From an uncultured Fodinibius sp. (GTDB taxonomy: Bacteria > Bacteroidota > Rhodothermia > Balneolales > Balneolaceae), in assembly GCA_913057775.1 (NCBI GenBank), contig CAJXOG010000011.1, positions 37,084 through 101,083 on the forward strand: a DNA stretch of 64,000 bases, given 5' to 3'. The translations under genes and the position numbers were made by a program. Of this stretch, positions 1-8,892 are shown piece by piece. The notes beneath the pieces were generated by a model. The model searched no databases. It was not told the DNA's origin and saw nothing but the letters and a program-made list of their open reading frames with translations. Each line of letters begins with the position of its first letter. Position 1 is the stretch's first letter.

Positions 1-1
1 C

Positions 2-1135
2 AATGCCTTTAGTCTTCTTAACATCCAAATACTAAAGGGGCTCCTTTTTGTAACTATTGCCTCGGTGGGTGTATATGCGCTACTCTATCTCAAAGACAAA
101 GAACTGGAACAAAGGCGCAAATATACTGATTCCATTTTGGAAACAATCGATGTGGCGATCCTTGTCATTACCGAAAAGGGTATGATCGATCGTGTAAACA
201 CCGCCTTTAAAAATATTTTTGGCTACACCCGAAAAGAAATTGTAGGGCGTCATTTTTCCTATTTGCTTAGTGATAATAATTATGAGAGAGGATACCATGA
301 TTTTCAAAAGCTATTAGAAGGCCAGTCGTTTCCGAATGAAGAATGGGTGATAAACGACAAATCTGGTAATTCTATTTCCTTGATCCTTAATTCCGAAACT
401 CTGCAGGATGGTGATGAAAAATACCTGATTTTAAGTGCCATGGACATTACTGATCAAAAGCAAACCCAAGCCAAGCTTGAACACTCCCTTGTAGAAAAAG
501 AGGTTCTTCTATCCGAAATTCATCACCGGGTAAATAACAACTTAGCTATTATTTCGGGGCTCATGCAGCTACAGATTTATGAAGAAGAGAATCCCAACCT
601 AAAAGAAAAACTGGTTAACTGTACTACCCGCATTCAGGCAATTGGATCTATCCATGAACTATTATATGAGTCAAATAGCCTTTCGCAATTACGCTTTGAC
701 AAAAGTATAAAACAACTTGTTGAGAATTTGCACGATATGTACGATCAGCTGCAGGCGACAGATTTTGATCTCAACCTATCTCCCATTACTATTAATATTA
801 ACCAAGGGGTGCCTGCCTGCTTAGTCATTAACGAAATTGTTACGAATGCCCTGCAACATGCGTTTTCTACCAGAAAAAAAGGCCTCATTTCTATAGACTT
901 ATCCAAAAGTGAGGATGAAGTGCTTACCCTAACTATTTCTGATAACGGGAAAGGCTTACCTGATCATTTTACATCAATTTCCCAGAATGGCTCCCTCGGC
1001 TTCCAGCTTGTTGATACGCTTTTAAAACAACTCGAAGCTGAACATGAAGTTGACTCTACCAAACAGGGGACTAAGTTTACTTTCTCATTCAAGAAAACAT
1101 CCAAAAAGGGAAGCAGCAGTAGCTTTGAAAACTAG
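2..1135 (+). CDS. sensor histidine kinase, PAS + HisKA_2 type (5' end outside window)
   Basis: The frame is open to the first bases of the window, so the gene begins upstream; an internal GTG at 65 is not a convincing start. The visible part opens with a hydrophobic membrane segment (about visible residues 10-28), so at least one transmembrane helix anchors the kinase. A PAS domain follows (VITEKGMIDRVN, GYTRKEIVG). Next is a HisKA_2 phosphoacceptor segment with HHRVNNNL, and last a HATPase_c domain with N-box NEIVTNALQHAF, G1 box DNGKGLP and G2 region GSLGFQLV. This architecture autophosphorylates the first His of the HHRVNNN block in response to a signal read by the upstream and PAS domains. 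No response regulator is visible beside it and the signal is unknown. Confidence 0.9.
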   Translation, partial: NAFSLLNIQILKGLLFVTIASVGVYALLYLKDKELEQRRKYTDSILETIDVAILVITEKGMIDRVNTAFKNIFGYTRKEIVGRHFSYLLSDNNYERGYHDFQKLLEGQSFPNEEWVINDKSGNSISLILNSETLQDGDEKYLILSAMDITDQKQTQAKLEHSLVEKEVLLSEIHHRVNNNLAIISGLMQLQIYEEENPNLKEKLVNCTTRIQAIGSIHELLYESNSLSQLRFDKSIKQLVENLHDMYDQLQATDFDLNLSPITININQGVPACLVINEIVTNALQHAFSTRKKGLISIDLSKSEDEVLTLTISDNGKGLPDHFTSISQNGSLGFQLVDTLLKQLEAEHEVDSTKQGTKFTFSFKKTSKKGSSSSFEN

Positions 1136-1224
1136 CTTGTATCTTAGTCTTTTAATTAACGTTGTACCCTTTTCAATTTTCTGTATTTTAGAGCAGTAAA
1201 TATTCAAGAATCAAAAATACTATT

Positions 1225-1548
1225 ATGACCCAAGAAGAAATTAACAAGGGCAACCGCCTGATCGAAGATCTGATGGGATCCACTATTAAAATAGACCAGG
1301 ATGATGTAAAAGATATTCCCCTGGCGTTTCTTCAACTCGAAGACATGAAGTTTCACTTGTCTTGGAAATGGCTTATGCCGGTAGTTATGAAAATTGAAGA
1401 TGACCTTGGCTATTCCGTACTTATCAAAGATAAAGCATGTATGGTTGTAGTTGACGATGACACTTCTTTTGAATCTGAAACCGACACAAAAATGGAAGCT
1501 GTCTGGCGGGCCATTGTTGAATTTTTAGATTGGCATAAAGATCAGTAA
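1225..1548 (+). CDS. hypothetical protein, small acidic, cytoplasmic
   Basis: A 107-residue protein with no signal peptide or membrane segment. It is acidic, with a central WKWLMPVVMKIED patch and a C-terminal helix ending DWHKDQ. The length and the pattern of hydrophobic stretches resemble small conserved proteins often seen in phages and Bacteroidota genomes, but I do not recognise a family and assign no function. It sits alone between the kinase and a good rho-independent terminator, which suggests a monocistronic transcript. The ATG is preceded by an A-rich stretch with no clear Shine-Dalgarno. Confidence 0.75.
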   Translation: MTQEEINKGNRLIEDLMGSTIKIDQDDVKDIPLAFLQLEDMKFHLSWKWLMPVVMKIEDDLGYSVLIKDKACMVVVDDDTSFESETDTKMEAVWRAIVEFLDWHKDQ

Positions 1549-1571
1549 AATTGCCCTCCACTTTACTTTTG

Positions 1572-1604
1572 GCCCTAAACTCTTGGTTAGTTTAGGGCTT
1601 TTTA
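1572..1604 (+). terminator. rho-independent terminator
   Basis: Perfect 9-bp stem GCCCTAAAC / GTTTAGGGC (1572-1580 with 1590-1598), 9-nt loop, then a run of T. It ends the transcript of the small gene at 1225-1548. Confidence 0.85.
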
Positions 1605-1693
1605 TTTTGGGATTTCTTTTCCTTTGGCTCATTTTCTAAACAGATGTTACATCTAGCATAATGCCAACTACCCTTTAACCCAAAAATACCTTT

Positions 1694-2674
1694 ATGACAA
1701 AGAGGGCGTTTGTTACAGGCGGCACCGGTTTTATTGGCTTCAATTTAGTTAAACAACTTGTTGGCCGAGATTGGGATGTTACAGCACTGCATCGGTCTAC
1801 ATCTGACTTGTCAAAACTAAAACAACTTCCGGTTGCTTTAGTTGAGGGTTCTATTACCGACCTTCCTTCCCTGCAAAAAGCAGTACCCAAAGATATCGAC
1901 GTTGTTTTTCACCTGGCAGGTGACACAAATATGTGGTCACAAAAAAATAAGCGTCAAACCGAGGTTAATGTCACCGGCACTAAAAATATGGTTCAGGCAT
2001 CCGCCGGAAAAAATGTCGGCACCTTCATTCACACTTCCAGTGTATCGGCGTGGGGAAAAGTAAAGGGAACCATTTCCGAAGAAACACCACAACAGGGAAA
2101 CAATTCGTGGGTGAACTACGAACGCACCAAATGGCTTTCTGAGCGTGAAGCGCTACAAGCTCGCGACCACGATATAAAAGTCGTAATTATGAATCCGGCA
2201 ATGGTTGTCGGTCCGCATGATGCCAACAATTGGGGACGCCTGTTTTTTGCTTTGCGCGATGATGATCTGCCCGGAGTAACGCGTGGAAATATGAGCGTGG
2301 CTCATGTTGAGGAGGTTGTAAATGCGCATATTTCAGCCGTTGAACAGGGCAGCAACGGAGAGCGCTATATTTTAGGAGGTCAAAATTGTACCTTTGCTGA
2401 ATTTGTATCTATCATCGCAGATGTATCCGACCTTTCGGCAAAACCAAAAATAATTCCCGCTCCTATTCTCAAACTGGTCGCCTATCTTCAAGCCGGGATT
2501 TCTTATTTTACCGGTAACGAACCCGACCTTACGCCGGAGCTTGCAAAACTCATGACCCGAAATGTTGTCTACTCCAGTGATAAAGCTAAAAGGGAATTGG
2601 GCTACCGAATTCCTCCTGTGAAAAAATCCGTTCAGGATTGCTATAACTGGTTGATTCAGGAAAAGTTGCTATAA
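1694..2674 (+). CDS. NAD(P)-dependent epimerase/dehydratase (extended SDR)
   Basis: A 326-residue extended short-chain dehydrogenase/reductase. The N-terminus carries the Rossmann glycine motif GGTGFIGFNL (residues about 9-18). HLAGDTN follows the fourth strand, and the catalytic YxxxK is in NYERTKWLSE (about residue 142). The overall layout is that of the 3-beta-hydroxysteroid dehydrogenase / dihydroflavonol reductase / nucleoside-diphosphate-sugar epimerase group. These enzymes oxidise or epimerise a hydroxyl using NAD(P); the substrate cannot be read from the sequence. It converges with the nucleotidyltransferase downstream (16 bp between stop codons), so the two are not one operon. Confidence 0.9.
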   Translation: MTKRAFVTGGTGFIGFNLVKQLVGRDWDVTALHRSTSDLSKLKQLPVALVEGSITDLPSLQKAVPKDIDVVFHLAGDTNMWSQKNKRQTEVNVTGTKNMVQASAGKNVGTFIHTSSVSAWGKVKGTISEETPQQGNNSWVNYERTKWLSEREALQARDHDIKVVIMNPAMVVGPHDANNWGRLFFALRDDDLPGVTRGNMSVAHVEEVVNAHISAVEQGSNGERYILGGQNCTFAEFVSIIADVSDLSAKPKIIPAPILKLVAYLQAGISYFTGNEPDLTPELAKLMTRNVVYSSDKAKRELGYRIPPVKKSVQDCYNWLIQEKLL

Positions 2675-2689
2675 AATCATTTCTTATTG

Positions 2690-3451
2690 TCATGGGATAA
2701 ACGTCCTTAATGCTTTAAAGTATCCCTCAAAATTGCCCGTATCATGGCGGGTTAACCCATCTGCCAACGGATATCCCAGCACCAAATCTCCCTTTGTAAT
2801 CATCTTGCGGATAGCGGGAGTAAGCTGCAGTTCGCCATTATTATCGAGGGTTGTTTCTTTAAGAATTTCGAAGATTTTATTATCCAATACATATCGACAA
2901 GCCGTTGCCCAAGGCTCTTTGGGGGTTGAAGACGGCTTCTCTATTATATCTGTTAATCGCACTCTTTTATCATTTGTATATTTATCAACTTCAAATTTTA
3001 CCACTCCTCTTGACGAGGCTTCTTCTTTGCCTATTGGATAGATGGCCAATACTCCCATAACATCTTCTTCTCTTTTCAGAGATATAAGATCTTTTAAATA
3101 TGTTGCTCTTCCAGAACCTTTCAGAGGAGCATCGGCAAAGGTCACCACAAAATCTTCTTTTCCTACAAAGGATTCTGTTTTCAAAATAGCACTACCCGGT
3201 CCCGAATAAGAATCATCAAAAACAAACTGTACCGATGTATCATCCTCAAAATAATCAACCATTTTTTGATCATCGCTTTCTGCAACGACGGCGACCTCCT
3301 TTATTCCTGCTTCTTTTAGCTCTTCGATGATATGTTCCAGCACTGGCTTCTTACCTAACGGCAGCATCGGTTTCGATATATAATTGGTAAGCGGACGCAT
3401 CCGAGTTCCCTTGCCCGCAGCCGGTATTACAGCCTTAGTAATTTTTGGCAT
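2690..3451 (-). CDS. sugar nucleotidyltransferase, GalU/RmlA-like
   Basis: A 253-residue NTP_transferase protein. Near the N-terminus is the nucleotide-binding signature AGKGTRMRPLT followed by SKPMLPLGKKPVLEHI, the hallmark of sugar-1-phosphate nucleotidyltransferases. The metal/sugar-site region TFADAPLKG is about residue 105. UTP:glucose-1-phosphate uridylyltransferases have the same order of motifs but are usually nearer 290 residues, so this may be a shorter paralogue or use another sugar. It would feed nucleotide sugars into envelope or polysaccharide synthesis. It is transcribed toward the epimerase, from a promoter in the interval shared with mnmG. Confidence 0.85.
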   Translation of the reverse strand: MPKITKAVIPAAGKGTRMRPLTNYISKPMLPLGKKPVLEHIIEELKEAGIKEVAVVAESDDQKMVDYFEDDTSVQFVFDDSYSGPGSAILKTESFVGKEDFVVTFADAPLKGSGRATYLKDLISLKREEDVMGVLAIYPIGKEEASSRGVVKFEVDKYTNDKRVRLTDIIEKPSSTPKEPWATACRYVLDNKIFEILKETTLDNNGELQLTPAIRKMITKGDLVLGYPLADGLTRHDTGNFEGYFKALRTFIP

Positions 3452-3669
3452 CAGTTTATTGTTAATTTGTTAAATATCAATTCCTTCATCTCGTATCATA
3501 TTTCAGAATAATAACTCTTATTCAGAAGGTTAAATATTTTGCTTAAAAACCCTTATTTTTGGAGACTCTCAATACTATCGCTGGTTTAGCAACGGATTGA
3601 GGCGACAGCAATCAAATCCACAAATTTTTAACTTCATAAGTGTAATAAAAACATACACTTAAACACAAT

Positions 3670-5559
3670 ATGGATTCTCTTTTCCCAAAATACGATGTCA
3701 TTGTAGTCGGTGCCGGTCACGCAGGCAGTGAAGCCGCAGGCGCTGCTGCAGAAATTGGTGCCAACACATTACTCATAACGATGAACCTCGATGCCATTGC
3801 AAAAATGTCTTGCAATCCGGCTATCGGTGGTGTTGCCAAAGGGCAGTTAGTACGAGAAATTGATGCACTGGGTGGATTAATGGGCAAAGTTGCAGATAAA
3901 TCCGGTGTGCAATTTCGTATCCTAAATACGAGCAAAGGACCGGCAATGTGGAGTCCGCGCTGCCAAAGTGATCGCGCCCTTTACAGCAAGACTATGCGCG
4001 AAGAACTCGAAAAGAAAGAGAATCTTCATTTTCGCCAGGATAATGTAATTGATGTTTTGACCACCGACGACGGAAAAAGAGCAACCGGGGTAAAAACCTC
4101 AACAGGACAAAACTTTGAGGCCGATGCCGTTATTCTTACTACCGGCACTTTTGGTAATGGCTTGATGCATATCGGCGAAACTAATTTTGGCGGGGGACGT
4201 TCTGGCGAACGTGCTTCGATTGGAATTTCTGCAGCTCTTGAAGATCTCGGCTTTGAAGTCGGTCGACTTAAAACCGGTACGCCTCCCCGTATCGACGGAC
4301 GTTCTATTAATTATGAAGATCTGGAAATTCAGTATGGTGATGAAGATCCCAATGCATTTTCTTTTATGACGGAGTCGCTTCCATCCCAAGAAGAACAGCT
4401 CACCTGCTGGATCGGCAATACCAATGAGAAAGTTCACGACATGCTCCGCTCTGGATTTGATCGAAGCCCCATGTTCAATGGTACAATCGAATCCACCGGA
4501 CCTCGATATTGCCCCTCTATTGAAGATAAAATAAATCGGTTTTCTGATAAAGACAGTCACCAACTATTTCTTGAACCCGAGGGATGGAATACATACGAGA
4601 TGTATCTGAATGGCTTTTCCACCTCCCTGCCCGAGGATGTACAATACAAAGCACTCCGAACTATTCCCGGCTTTGAAGATGCCGTTATGCTTCGTCCGGG
4701 TTATGCCATTGAATACGATTACTTTCCTCCGTATCAAATCCGGCGCAGTATGGAAACCAAAATTACAGAAGGACTCTTTTTCGCCGGACAAATTAACGGC
4801 ACCACCGGCTACGAAGAAGCTGGTTGCCAAGGACTTATGGCGGGCATCAATGCGGCGCGAAAAGTCCAGGGCAAAGAAGAGTTTATCCTCAAAAGATCTG
4901 AAGCATATATCGGCGTGCTTATCGATGATCTTATCACTAAAGGTACCGAAGAACCTTATCGGATGTTCACCTCTCGCGCCGAGCATCGCATTTTGCTCCG
5001 TCAAGATAATGCCGATCTGCGCCTGACTGAACTCGGACATAAAATTGGCCTTGCTTCTGATGAACGCTTTGAAAAGTTCAAAACCAAAAAAGAATCTATC
5101 GATAAGATCCATGACCTGTTTGCAGACTATACGGTCTATCCCGAAAAAATGGACCCTATGCTTAAAGAGCAAGACACCTCTACCCTTTCCCAACCTGTAA
5201 AAGCAAAAACGCTTATTCCTCGTCCCGAGCTTTCTATCTTTAACTTGATGAATGCCGATCCTGAACTCAAAGAGGAAGCACATGAGATCACTACTGATGA
5301 ACTTGTTTACGAGCAGGTTGAAATTCAGATCAAATATGCGGGTTACATCGAAAAAGAGTTTGAAATGGTTGAGGAAATGAAGAAACAGGAAGACACCCAC
5401 ATTCCGGACGAGCTTAACTATGACAAAATTAACAGTCTTTCTGCTGAGGGAAAACAGAAAATGGATCGTATTCGTCCCGAAACCTTGGGTCAGGCAAGCC
5501 GAATTAGCGGAGTAACACCCAGTGATATCTCTGTTCTGATGGTTTACCTGAACAACTGA
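3670..5559 (+). CDS. mnmG: tRNA uridine-5-carboxymethylaminomethyl modification enzyme MnmG (GidA)
   Basis: A full-length 629-residue MnmG. The FAD-binding GAGHAGSEAA is at residues about 14-23, the conserved SCNPAIGGVAKGQLVREIDALGG block follows, then the family motifs GRSGERASIG, RLKTGTPPRI and GTTGYEEAGCQGLMAG, and the C-terminal helical domain. With MnmE (not in the window) it installs carboxymethylaminomethyl groups on the wobble uridine of certain tRNAs using FAD, NADH and folate. It lies 47 bp upstream of rsmG, the classic gidA-gidB pair often found near chromosome origins; the parS-like sites just downstream fit that setting. Confidence 0.98.
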   Translation: MDSLFPKYDVIVVGAGHAGSEAAGAAAEIGANTLLITMNLDAIAKMSCNPAIGGVAKGQLVREIDALGGLMGKVADKSGVQFRILNTSKGPAMWSPRCQSDRALYSKTMREELEKKENLHFRQDNVIDVLTTDDGKRATGVKTSTGQNFEADAVILTTGTFGNGLMHIGETNFGGGRSGERASIGISAALEDLGFEVGRLKTGTPPRIDGRSINYEDLEIQYGDEDPNAFSFMTESLPSQEEQLTCWIGNTNEKVHDMLRSGFDRSPMFNGTIESTGPRYCPSIEDKINRFSDKDSHQLFLEPEGWNTYEMYLNGFSTSLPEDVQYKALRTIPGFEDAVMLRPGYAIEYDYFPPYQIRRSMETKITEGLFFAGQINGTTGYEEAGCQGLMAGINAARKVQGKEEFILKRSEAYIGVLIDDLITKGTEEPYRMFTSRAEHRILLRQDNADLRLTELGHKIGLASDERFEKFKTKKESIDKIHDLFADYTVYPEKMDPMLKEQDTSTLSQPVKAKTLIPRPELSIFNLMNADPELKEEAHEITTDELVYEQVEIQIKYAGYIEKEFEMVEEMKKQEDTHIPDELNYDKINSLSAEGKQKMDRIRPETLGQASRISGVTPSDISVLMVYLNN

Positions 5560-5599
5560 TACTAATTTACAAGCCATAGCCAACCACCAAATCAAACAG

Positions 5600-5613
5600 G
5601 TTTCACGTGGAAC
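5600..5613. promoter_or_regulatory. parS-like ParB-binding site 1
   Basis: GTTTCACGTGGAAC, a 14-bp palindrome with one mismatched arm base, fits the widespread bacterial parS consensus built on GTTYCACGTGRAAC. It overlaps the GTG start codon of rsmG (5607). The other two sites lie 37 and 157 bp further on. Confidence 0.8.
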
Positions 5614-6242
5614 AACATAATATCATTCGGAAATCCGTTCCACGTGAAACGTTTGCTCAAATCGATGGGCTTATTGATAAATTCCGGGATGAGCTCGAAT
5701 TCTATCTAGATAAACTCCTCTGGTGGAATGAGCGTGTAAACCTTGTTAGCCGAGGGGTTTCACGTGAAACTATATGGGAACACATTCGCCATTCCTTACT
5801 CCTTTCAAAGTTACAACCCTTTCAAGAAAGCAAACTATTCCTTGACGCTGGAACCGGCGGGGGGCTACCTGGCATCCCCTTAGCAATTACGCATCCAGAC
5901 AAACATTTTGTACTCAACGATTTAGTTACTAAAAAGTGCCTGGCCATGAAGCAAATAGCACGAGAGCTAGGCCTAAAAAATATTGGCATTGTCGATGGAT
6001 CAATCGAGGACTTGCATCATGAAGGAGAATGTATTCTTATCTCAAAACATGCCTTTAAGATTGACAATCTCATTGAAATGACCGGTCATTTATCGTGGGA
6101 AAAGATGGTTTTTTACAAGGGTTTAAATTTTGAGGATGAGCTCCAAGGCCTGCCAAAACCACTAAATATTACATGCTTTGATCTCTCCAATGGTTCCAAT
6201 TTTTATAGCGGTAAAGCTATAATTATCATCGGGAAATCTTAA
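5607..6242 (+). CDS. rsmG: 16S rRNA (guanine-527-N7)-methyltransferase RsmG (GidB)
   Basis: A 211-residue RsmG. The SAM-binding loop DAGTGGGLPGIPLAI lies at about residues 79-93, after the typical N-terminal helix LDKLLWWNERVNLVSR. It methylates G527 in the 530 loop of 16S rRNA. I take the GTG at 5607 as start because no in-frame ATG exists before the conserved core; that GTG is inside parS-like site 1. Two more parS-like sites lie in the coding sequence, so the reading frame doubles as a partition locus. parA and parB, often next to gidAB, are not downstream here; a WYL regulator follows instead. Confidence 0.95.
   Translation: MEQHNIIRKSVPRETFAQIDGLIDKFRDELEFYLDKLLWWNERVNLVSRGVSRETIWEHIRHSLLLSKLQPFQESKLFLDAGTGGGLPGIPLAITHPDKHFVLNDLVTKKCLAMKQIARELGLKNIGIVDGSIEDLHHEGECILISKHAFKIDNLIEMTGHLSWEKMVFYKGLNFEDELQGLPKPLNITCFDLSNGSNFYSGKAIIIIGKS
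5637..5650. promoter_or_regulatory. parS-like ParB-binding site 2
   Basis: GTTCCACGTGAAAC, identical to a known functional parS variant and inside the rsmG reading frame, where it encodes VPRET. It is the mirror variant of site 1. Confidence 0.85.
5757..5770. promoter_or_regulatory. parS-like ParB-binding site 3 (perfect palindrome)
   Basis: GTTTCACGTGAAAC, a perfect 14-bp palindrome matching the parS core exactly, inside rsmG where it encodes GVSRET. Three such sites within 171 bp cannot reasonably be chance. Together they mark a ParB loading zone for origin segregation. Confidence 0.9.
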
Positions 6243-6328
6243 ACTTTCTCATTTTTATTCACTGAGAATCTCTGCGGTATCACTTATATTGGACTTTCAT
6301 CCACCACTAAAAATCACCCGACTTATTG

Positions 6329-7270
6329 ATGAACAGTTCCGAGCGTAGAATGAAGCTCATCCTTATGCTTCAACAATCAAACAGCCGTATTACGGTAGAT
6401 AAAATTGCCGATAAATTTAACATAAGTCGCCGAACCGTTTTTCGCGATTTTAATGCCCTCTCAGAAATGAACGTGCCCGTCACCCATGATAAATACCACG
6501 GCTATGGGATTATGCAGGGCTATAAAATTCCCCCGCTGATGTTCACGAATAAAGAGCTTGCCACCATTATGGTAGGACTCAATTTTGTGAAGTCGCAGGT
6601 TGACCAAAAACTCATTGAGGATGCCAAAGGTGTTGAGCTAAAAATAAAAGAAGTGGTGCCGGATGAGCTGCGAGACTTTATGGAATCACTGGAAGAACGA
6701 ACGGTAGTGGACCCCTATCTAAATTTTGGTGCTGAAAAAATGGAGGGCGGAGACTGGTATGTCATTAGTAATGCCATCGCCAAAAACAAAACCATCCGCT
6801 TTAACTATCGGGCCAAATCAACAGAAGAAATCAGTAGCCGAAAAGTCGATCCATATATTATCGTTTTTTATCGCGACCACTGGAATGTAATAGGTCACTC
6901 CCATAAAAGAGACGATACTAGAAATTTCGTGCTCGATCGCATGTCAGACATCAAAATTTTGAATGAAGAATTCGTCCCATATGGCAAAATCGACGTAGAG
7001 GGGCTTATTTTTCGATCTGACGAGAGTTCGGAAAAAATAATAGTAGATGTATATGAGAAAGCATTGAAGCGATTTCAGGCTAATTTGCCGACAAAAATTA
7101 TTAAGAAAAACAAAATTAAACCTAATTTATTTAGGATAGAGTTTTATTTTGATAATTTGAATTTCATCAATGAATGGCTATTACAATTCCCAAAAGATGT
7201 CAAATTGATTTCCCCAGATATATTATTAGAAAAAAGAAATGAATTATTAAAAGAAATGATTGATAATTAA
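6329..7270 (+). CDS. WYL-domain transcriptional regulator (YafY/PafC-like)
   Basis: A 313-residue regulator. An N-terminal HTH_11/DeoR-type helix-turn-helix (ITVDKIADKFNISRRTVFRDFNAL, split over residues about 20-43) is followed by a WYL domain around residues 140-215 (IRFNYRAKS, DPYIIVFYRDHWNVIGHS) and a C-terminal WCX-like region. WYL proteins bind nucleic-acid ligands and control DNA-damage or defence genes in several bacteria. I use the ATG at 6329 rather than the TTG three bases upstream. Its target is unknown; it may act on the adjacent lactate dehydrogenase, 35 bp downstream on the same strand. Confidence 0.9.
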   Translation: MNSSERRMKLILMLQQSNSRITVDKIADKFNISRRTVFRDFNALSEMNVPVTHDKYHGYGIMQGYKIPPLMFTNKELATIMVGLNFVKSQVDQKLIEDAKGVELKIKEVVPDELRDFMESLEERTVVDPYLNFGAEKMEGGDWYVISNAIAKNKTIRFNYRAKSTEEISSRKVDPYIIVFYRDHWNVIGHSHKRDDTRNFVLDRMSDIKILNEEFVPYGKIDVEGLIFRSDESSEKIIVDVYEKALKRFQANLPTKIIKKNKIKPNLFRIEFYFDNLNFINEWLLQFPKDVKLISPDILLEKRNELLKEMIDN

Positions 7271-7305
7271 ATATTATCATAGAATTAAAAAGCTAAAAAT
7301 AGATT

Positions 7306-8256
7306 ATGATTCAACGAAGAACAGTTGGCATTATCGGTACGGGAAATGTTGGAGTAGCCGCGGCCTATGCCCTCTTCAATCAACGAATAGCAAGCGAGAT
7401 CATTTTAGTTGATCAAAACAAAGAAAAAGCTGAAGGCGAAGCCATGGATCTAATGCACGGTCAACTCTTGGTCGGAAATGTAAAAGTGCGGTCTGGCAGC
7501 TACCAAGATCTTAAAGACACCCAGGTAATTGTTATCACCGCGGGTGTTGGACAAAAATCTCCCGATGAGTCTCGGCTTGAACTCCTTAACAGAAATGCAG
7601 CTGTTTTCAAGGATATTATTTCAAAGCTGGATAAACATGCGCCCAATGCTATTCTGATTATTGCCACCAATCCGGTGGATATTCTTACCTACGTATCACA
7701 AAAGCTGAGTAGCCGAGAGCCGCAAAGAATTGTAGGAACGGGAACTCTTTTGGATACCGCCCGGTTTCGTGCCCTCCTTGGCAATTACTATAGTGTGGAT
7801 CCACGCTCGGTACATGCATATATCCTTGGTGAACACGGCGACTCTGAAGTACCCATCTGGAGCCAGGCCAATATCGGTGGAAAACCCATTGAACATAACA
7901 CCATCATGAACAAACCTTATAAACGTAAGGAGTTGGAGGAGCTTTTTATACAAGCAAAAAATGCAGCTTATAAAATTATTGACCGCAAAGGATTTACCAA
8001 TACTGCCATTGGGGTTGTTATTGCACGCATCGTTGAAGGGATTTTGGAAGACGAAAAAAGTGTAATCCCTGTTAGTGTTTTTTGGGATGGTGAATACGGC
8101 ATCACCGATGTCTGTATGAGCCTGCAAAGTGTTATCGGCCTGGAGGGGGTTAAAAATAAGATTACTCCTGATCTTACCGACGAAGAGATAGAAGGGCTTA
8201 CCAAATCAGCAAATATATTAAAAGAAAGTCTCTCTGCAATTGAAGAGATTGATTAA
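7306..8256 (+). CDS. ldh: L-lactate dehydrogenase
   Basis: A 316-residue NAD-dependent L-lactate dehydrogenase. The Rossmann motif GTGNVGVAAAYAL is at residues about 11-23, NAD-adenine binding Asp in LVDQNKEKAEGEAMDL, the NPVDILTYV segment, GTGTLLDTARFR, and the catalytic His in GEHGDSEVPIW (about residue 181). It interconverts pyruvate and lactate in the cytoplasm; the glutamine at the substrate-specificity loop (GVGQKSPDESR) favours lactate over malate. It is followed by a bidirectional terminator shared with the convergent lipoprotein gene. Confidence 0.95.
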   Translation: MIQRRTVGIIGTGNVGVAAAYALFNQRIASEIILVDQNKEKAEGEAMDLMHGQLLVGNVKVRSGSYQDLKDTQVIVITAGVGQKSPDESRLELLNRNAAVFKDIISKLDKHAPNAILIIATNPVDILTYVSQKLSSREPQRIVGTGTLLDTARFRALLGNYYSVDPRSVHAYILGEHGDSEVPIWSQANIGGKPIEHNTIMNKPYKRKELEELFIQAKNAAYKIIDRKGFTNTAIGVVIARIVEGILEDEKSVIPVSVFWDGEYGITDVCMSLQSVIGLEGVKNKITPDLTDEEIEGLTKSANILKESLSAIEEID

Positions 8257-8258
8257 AA

Positions 8259-8290
8259 AAAGACCAGTCACGTTAGACTGGTCTTTAAAT
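8259..8290. terminator. bidirectional terminator (ldh / lipoprotein)
   Basis: Stem AGACCAGTC / GACTGGTCT (8261-8269 with 8276-8284), 6-nt loop. On the minus strand it is followed by seven T residues, on the plus strand by a shorter T/A tract, so it serves the lipoprotein gene best and ldh more weakly. Confidence 0.75.
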
Positions 8291-8308
8291 AATTATTAGT
8301 TAATATTT

Positions 8309-8728
8309 TTATTGTTCTGGGTCTGGTCCATCATCTTTACACATTGTTTCCTCTGCCACATAATCACCATCTTCTTCATATAGTTTAAGGCATTTACCTT
8401 CATCAAGTTGATCTTGAACACAACGCGCAAAGCTAACTCCTCCACCTCTACACACTTCTTCTCCGGGTTCACCAAGCGATGCCAGGTAATTGCTATCCTC
8501 ACCCTTTTCTGCCCAGGTTGCTTCCCATCCGTCATAGATTTGATAATCGATCTCATTATCATCCGTTATTCCTGTTATAACCAACAGGTTTTTATCTAGG
8601 GAAGAGTTATTAATCAACTGCAACAACTTTTCATCTACAGAATCCTTATCGTTTTTATTCTTCTGTAAATCACAAGCGGTGATCCCCAAAAGTAGCGTTA
8701 ATACCACTAATGAACTTATATATTTCAT
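8309..8728 (-). CDS. hypothetical lipoprotein
   Basis: 139 residues with a clear lipoprotein signal: positively charged start, hydrophobic core and lipobox LGITAC with Cys19. The mature part is acidic and low in hydrophobicity, and has four further cysteines (EEVCRGG, ARCVQDQ, GKCLKL, TMCKDD) spaced as two likely disulfide pairs, consistent with an extracytoplasmic location. I recognise no family. It is monocistronic, between the ldh terminator and the gyrA terminator. Confidence 0.8.
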   Translation of the reverse strand: MKYISSLVVLTLLLGITACDLQKNKNDKDSVDEKLLQLINNSSLDKNLLVITGITDDNEIDYQIYDGWEATWAEKGEDSNYLASLGEPGEEVCRGGGVSFARCVQDQLDEGKCLKLYEEDGDYVAEETMCKDDGPDPEQ

Positions 8729-8821
8729 AATGATGTATAGTTAGTTGATGTTTAAATAGCGCGTTTACTAATTAATGCGCTATTTAAACACTAACCCTTA
8801 ATCGCTTCTTTTGCAAGTTTT

Positions 8822-8862
8822 AATAAAAAAACCCTGTCAGAAATTAACTCTGACAGGGTTTG
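8822..8862 (-). terminator. gyrA rho-independent terminator
   Basis: Perfect 12-bp stem AACCCTGTCAGA / TCTGACAGGGTT (8830-8841 with 8849-8860) followed on the minus strand by a run of six T. It lies 31 bp after the gyrA stop. Confidence 0.85.
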
Positions 8863-8892
8863 CATTTAAAGCTTATAAAGAGAGATTAATTA

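Noticed and set aside
4564..5595. Long open frame on the minus strand (343 codons) across mnmG
   Set aside because: It lies wholly antisense to a textbook MnmG with conserved motifs; the product resembles no protein.
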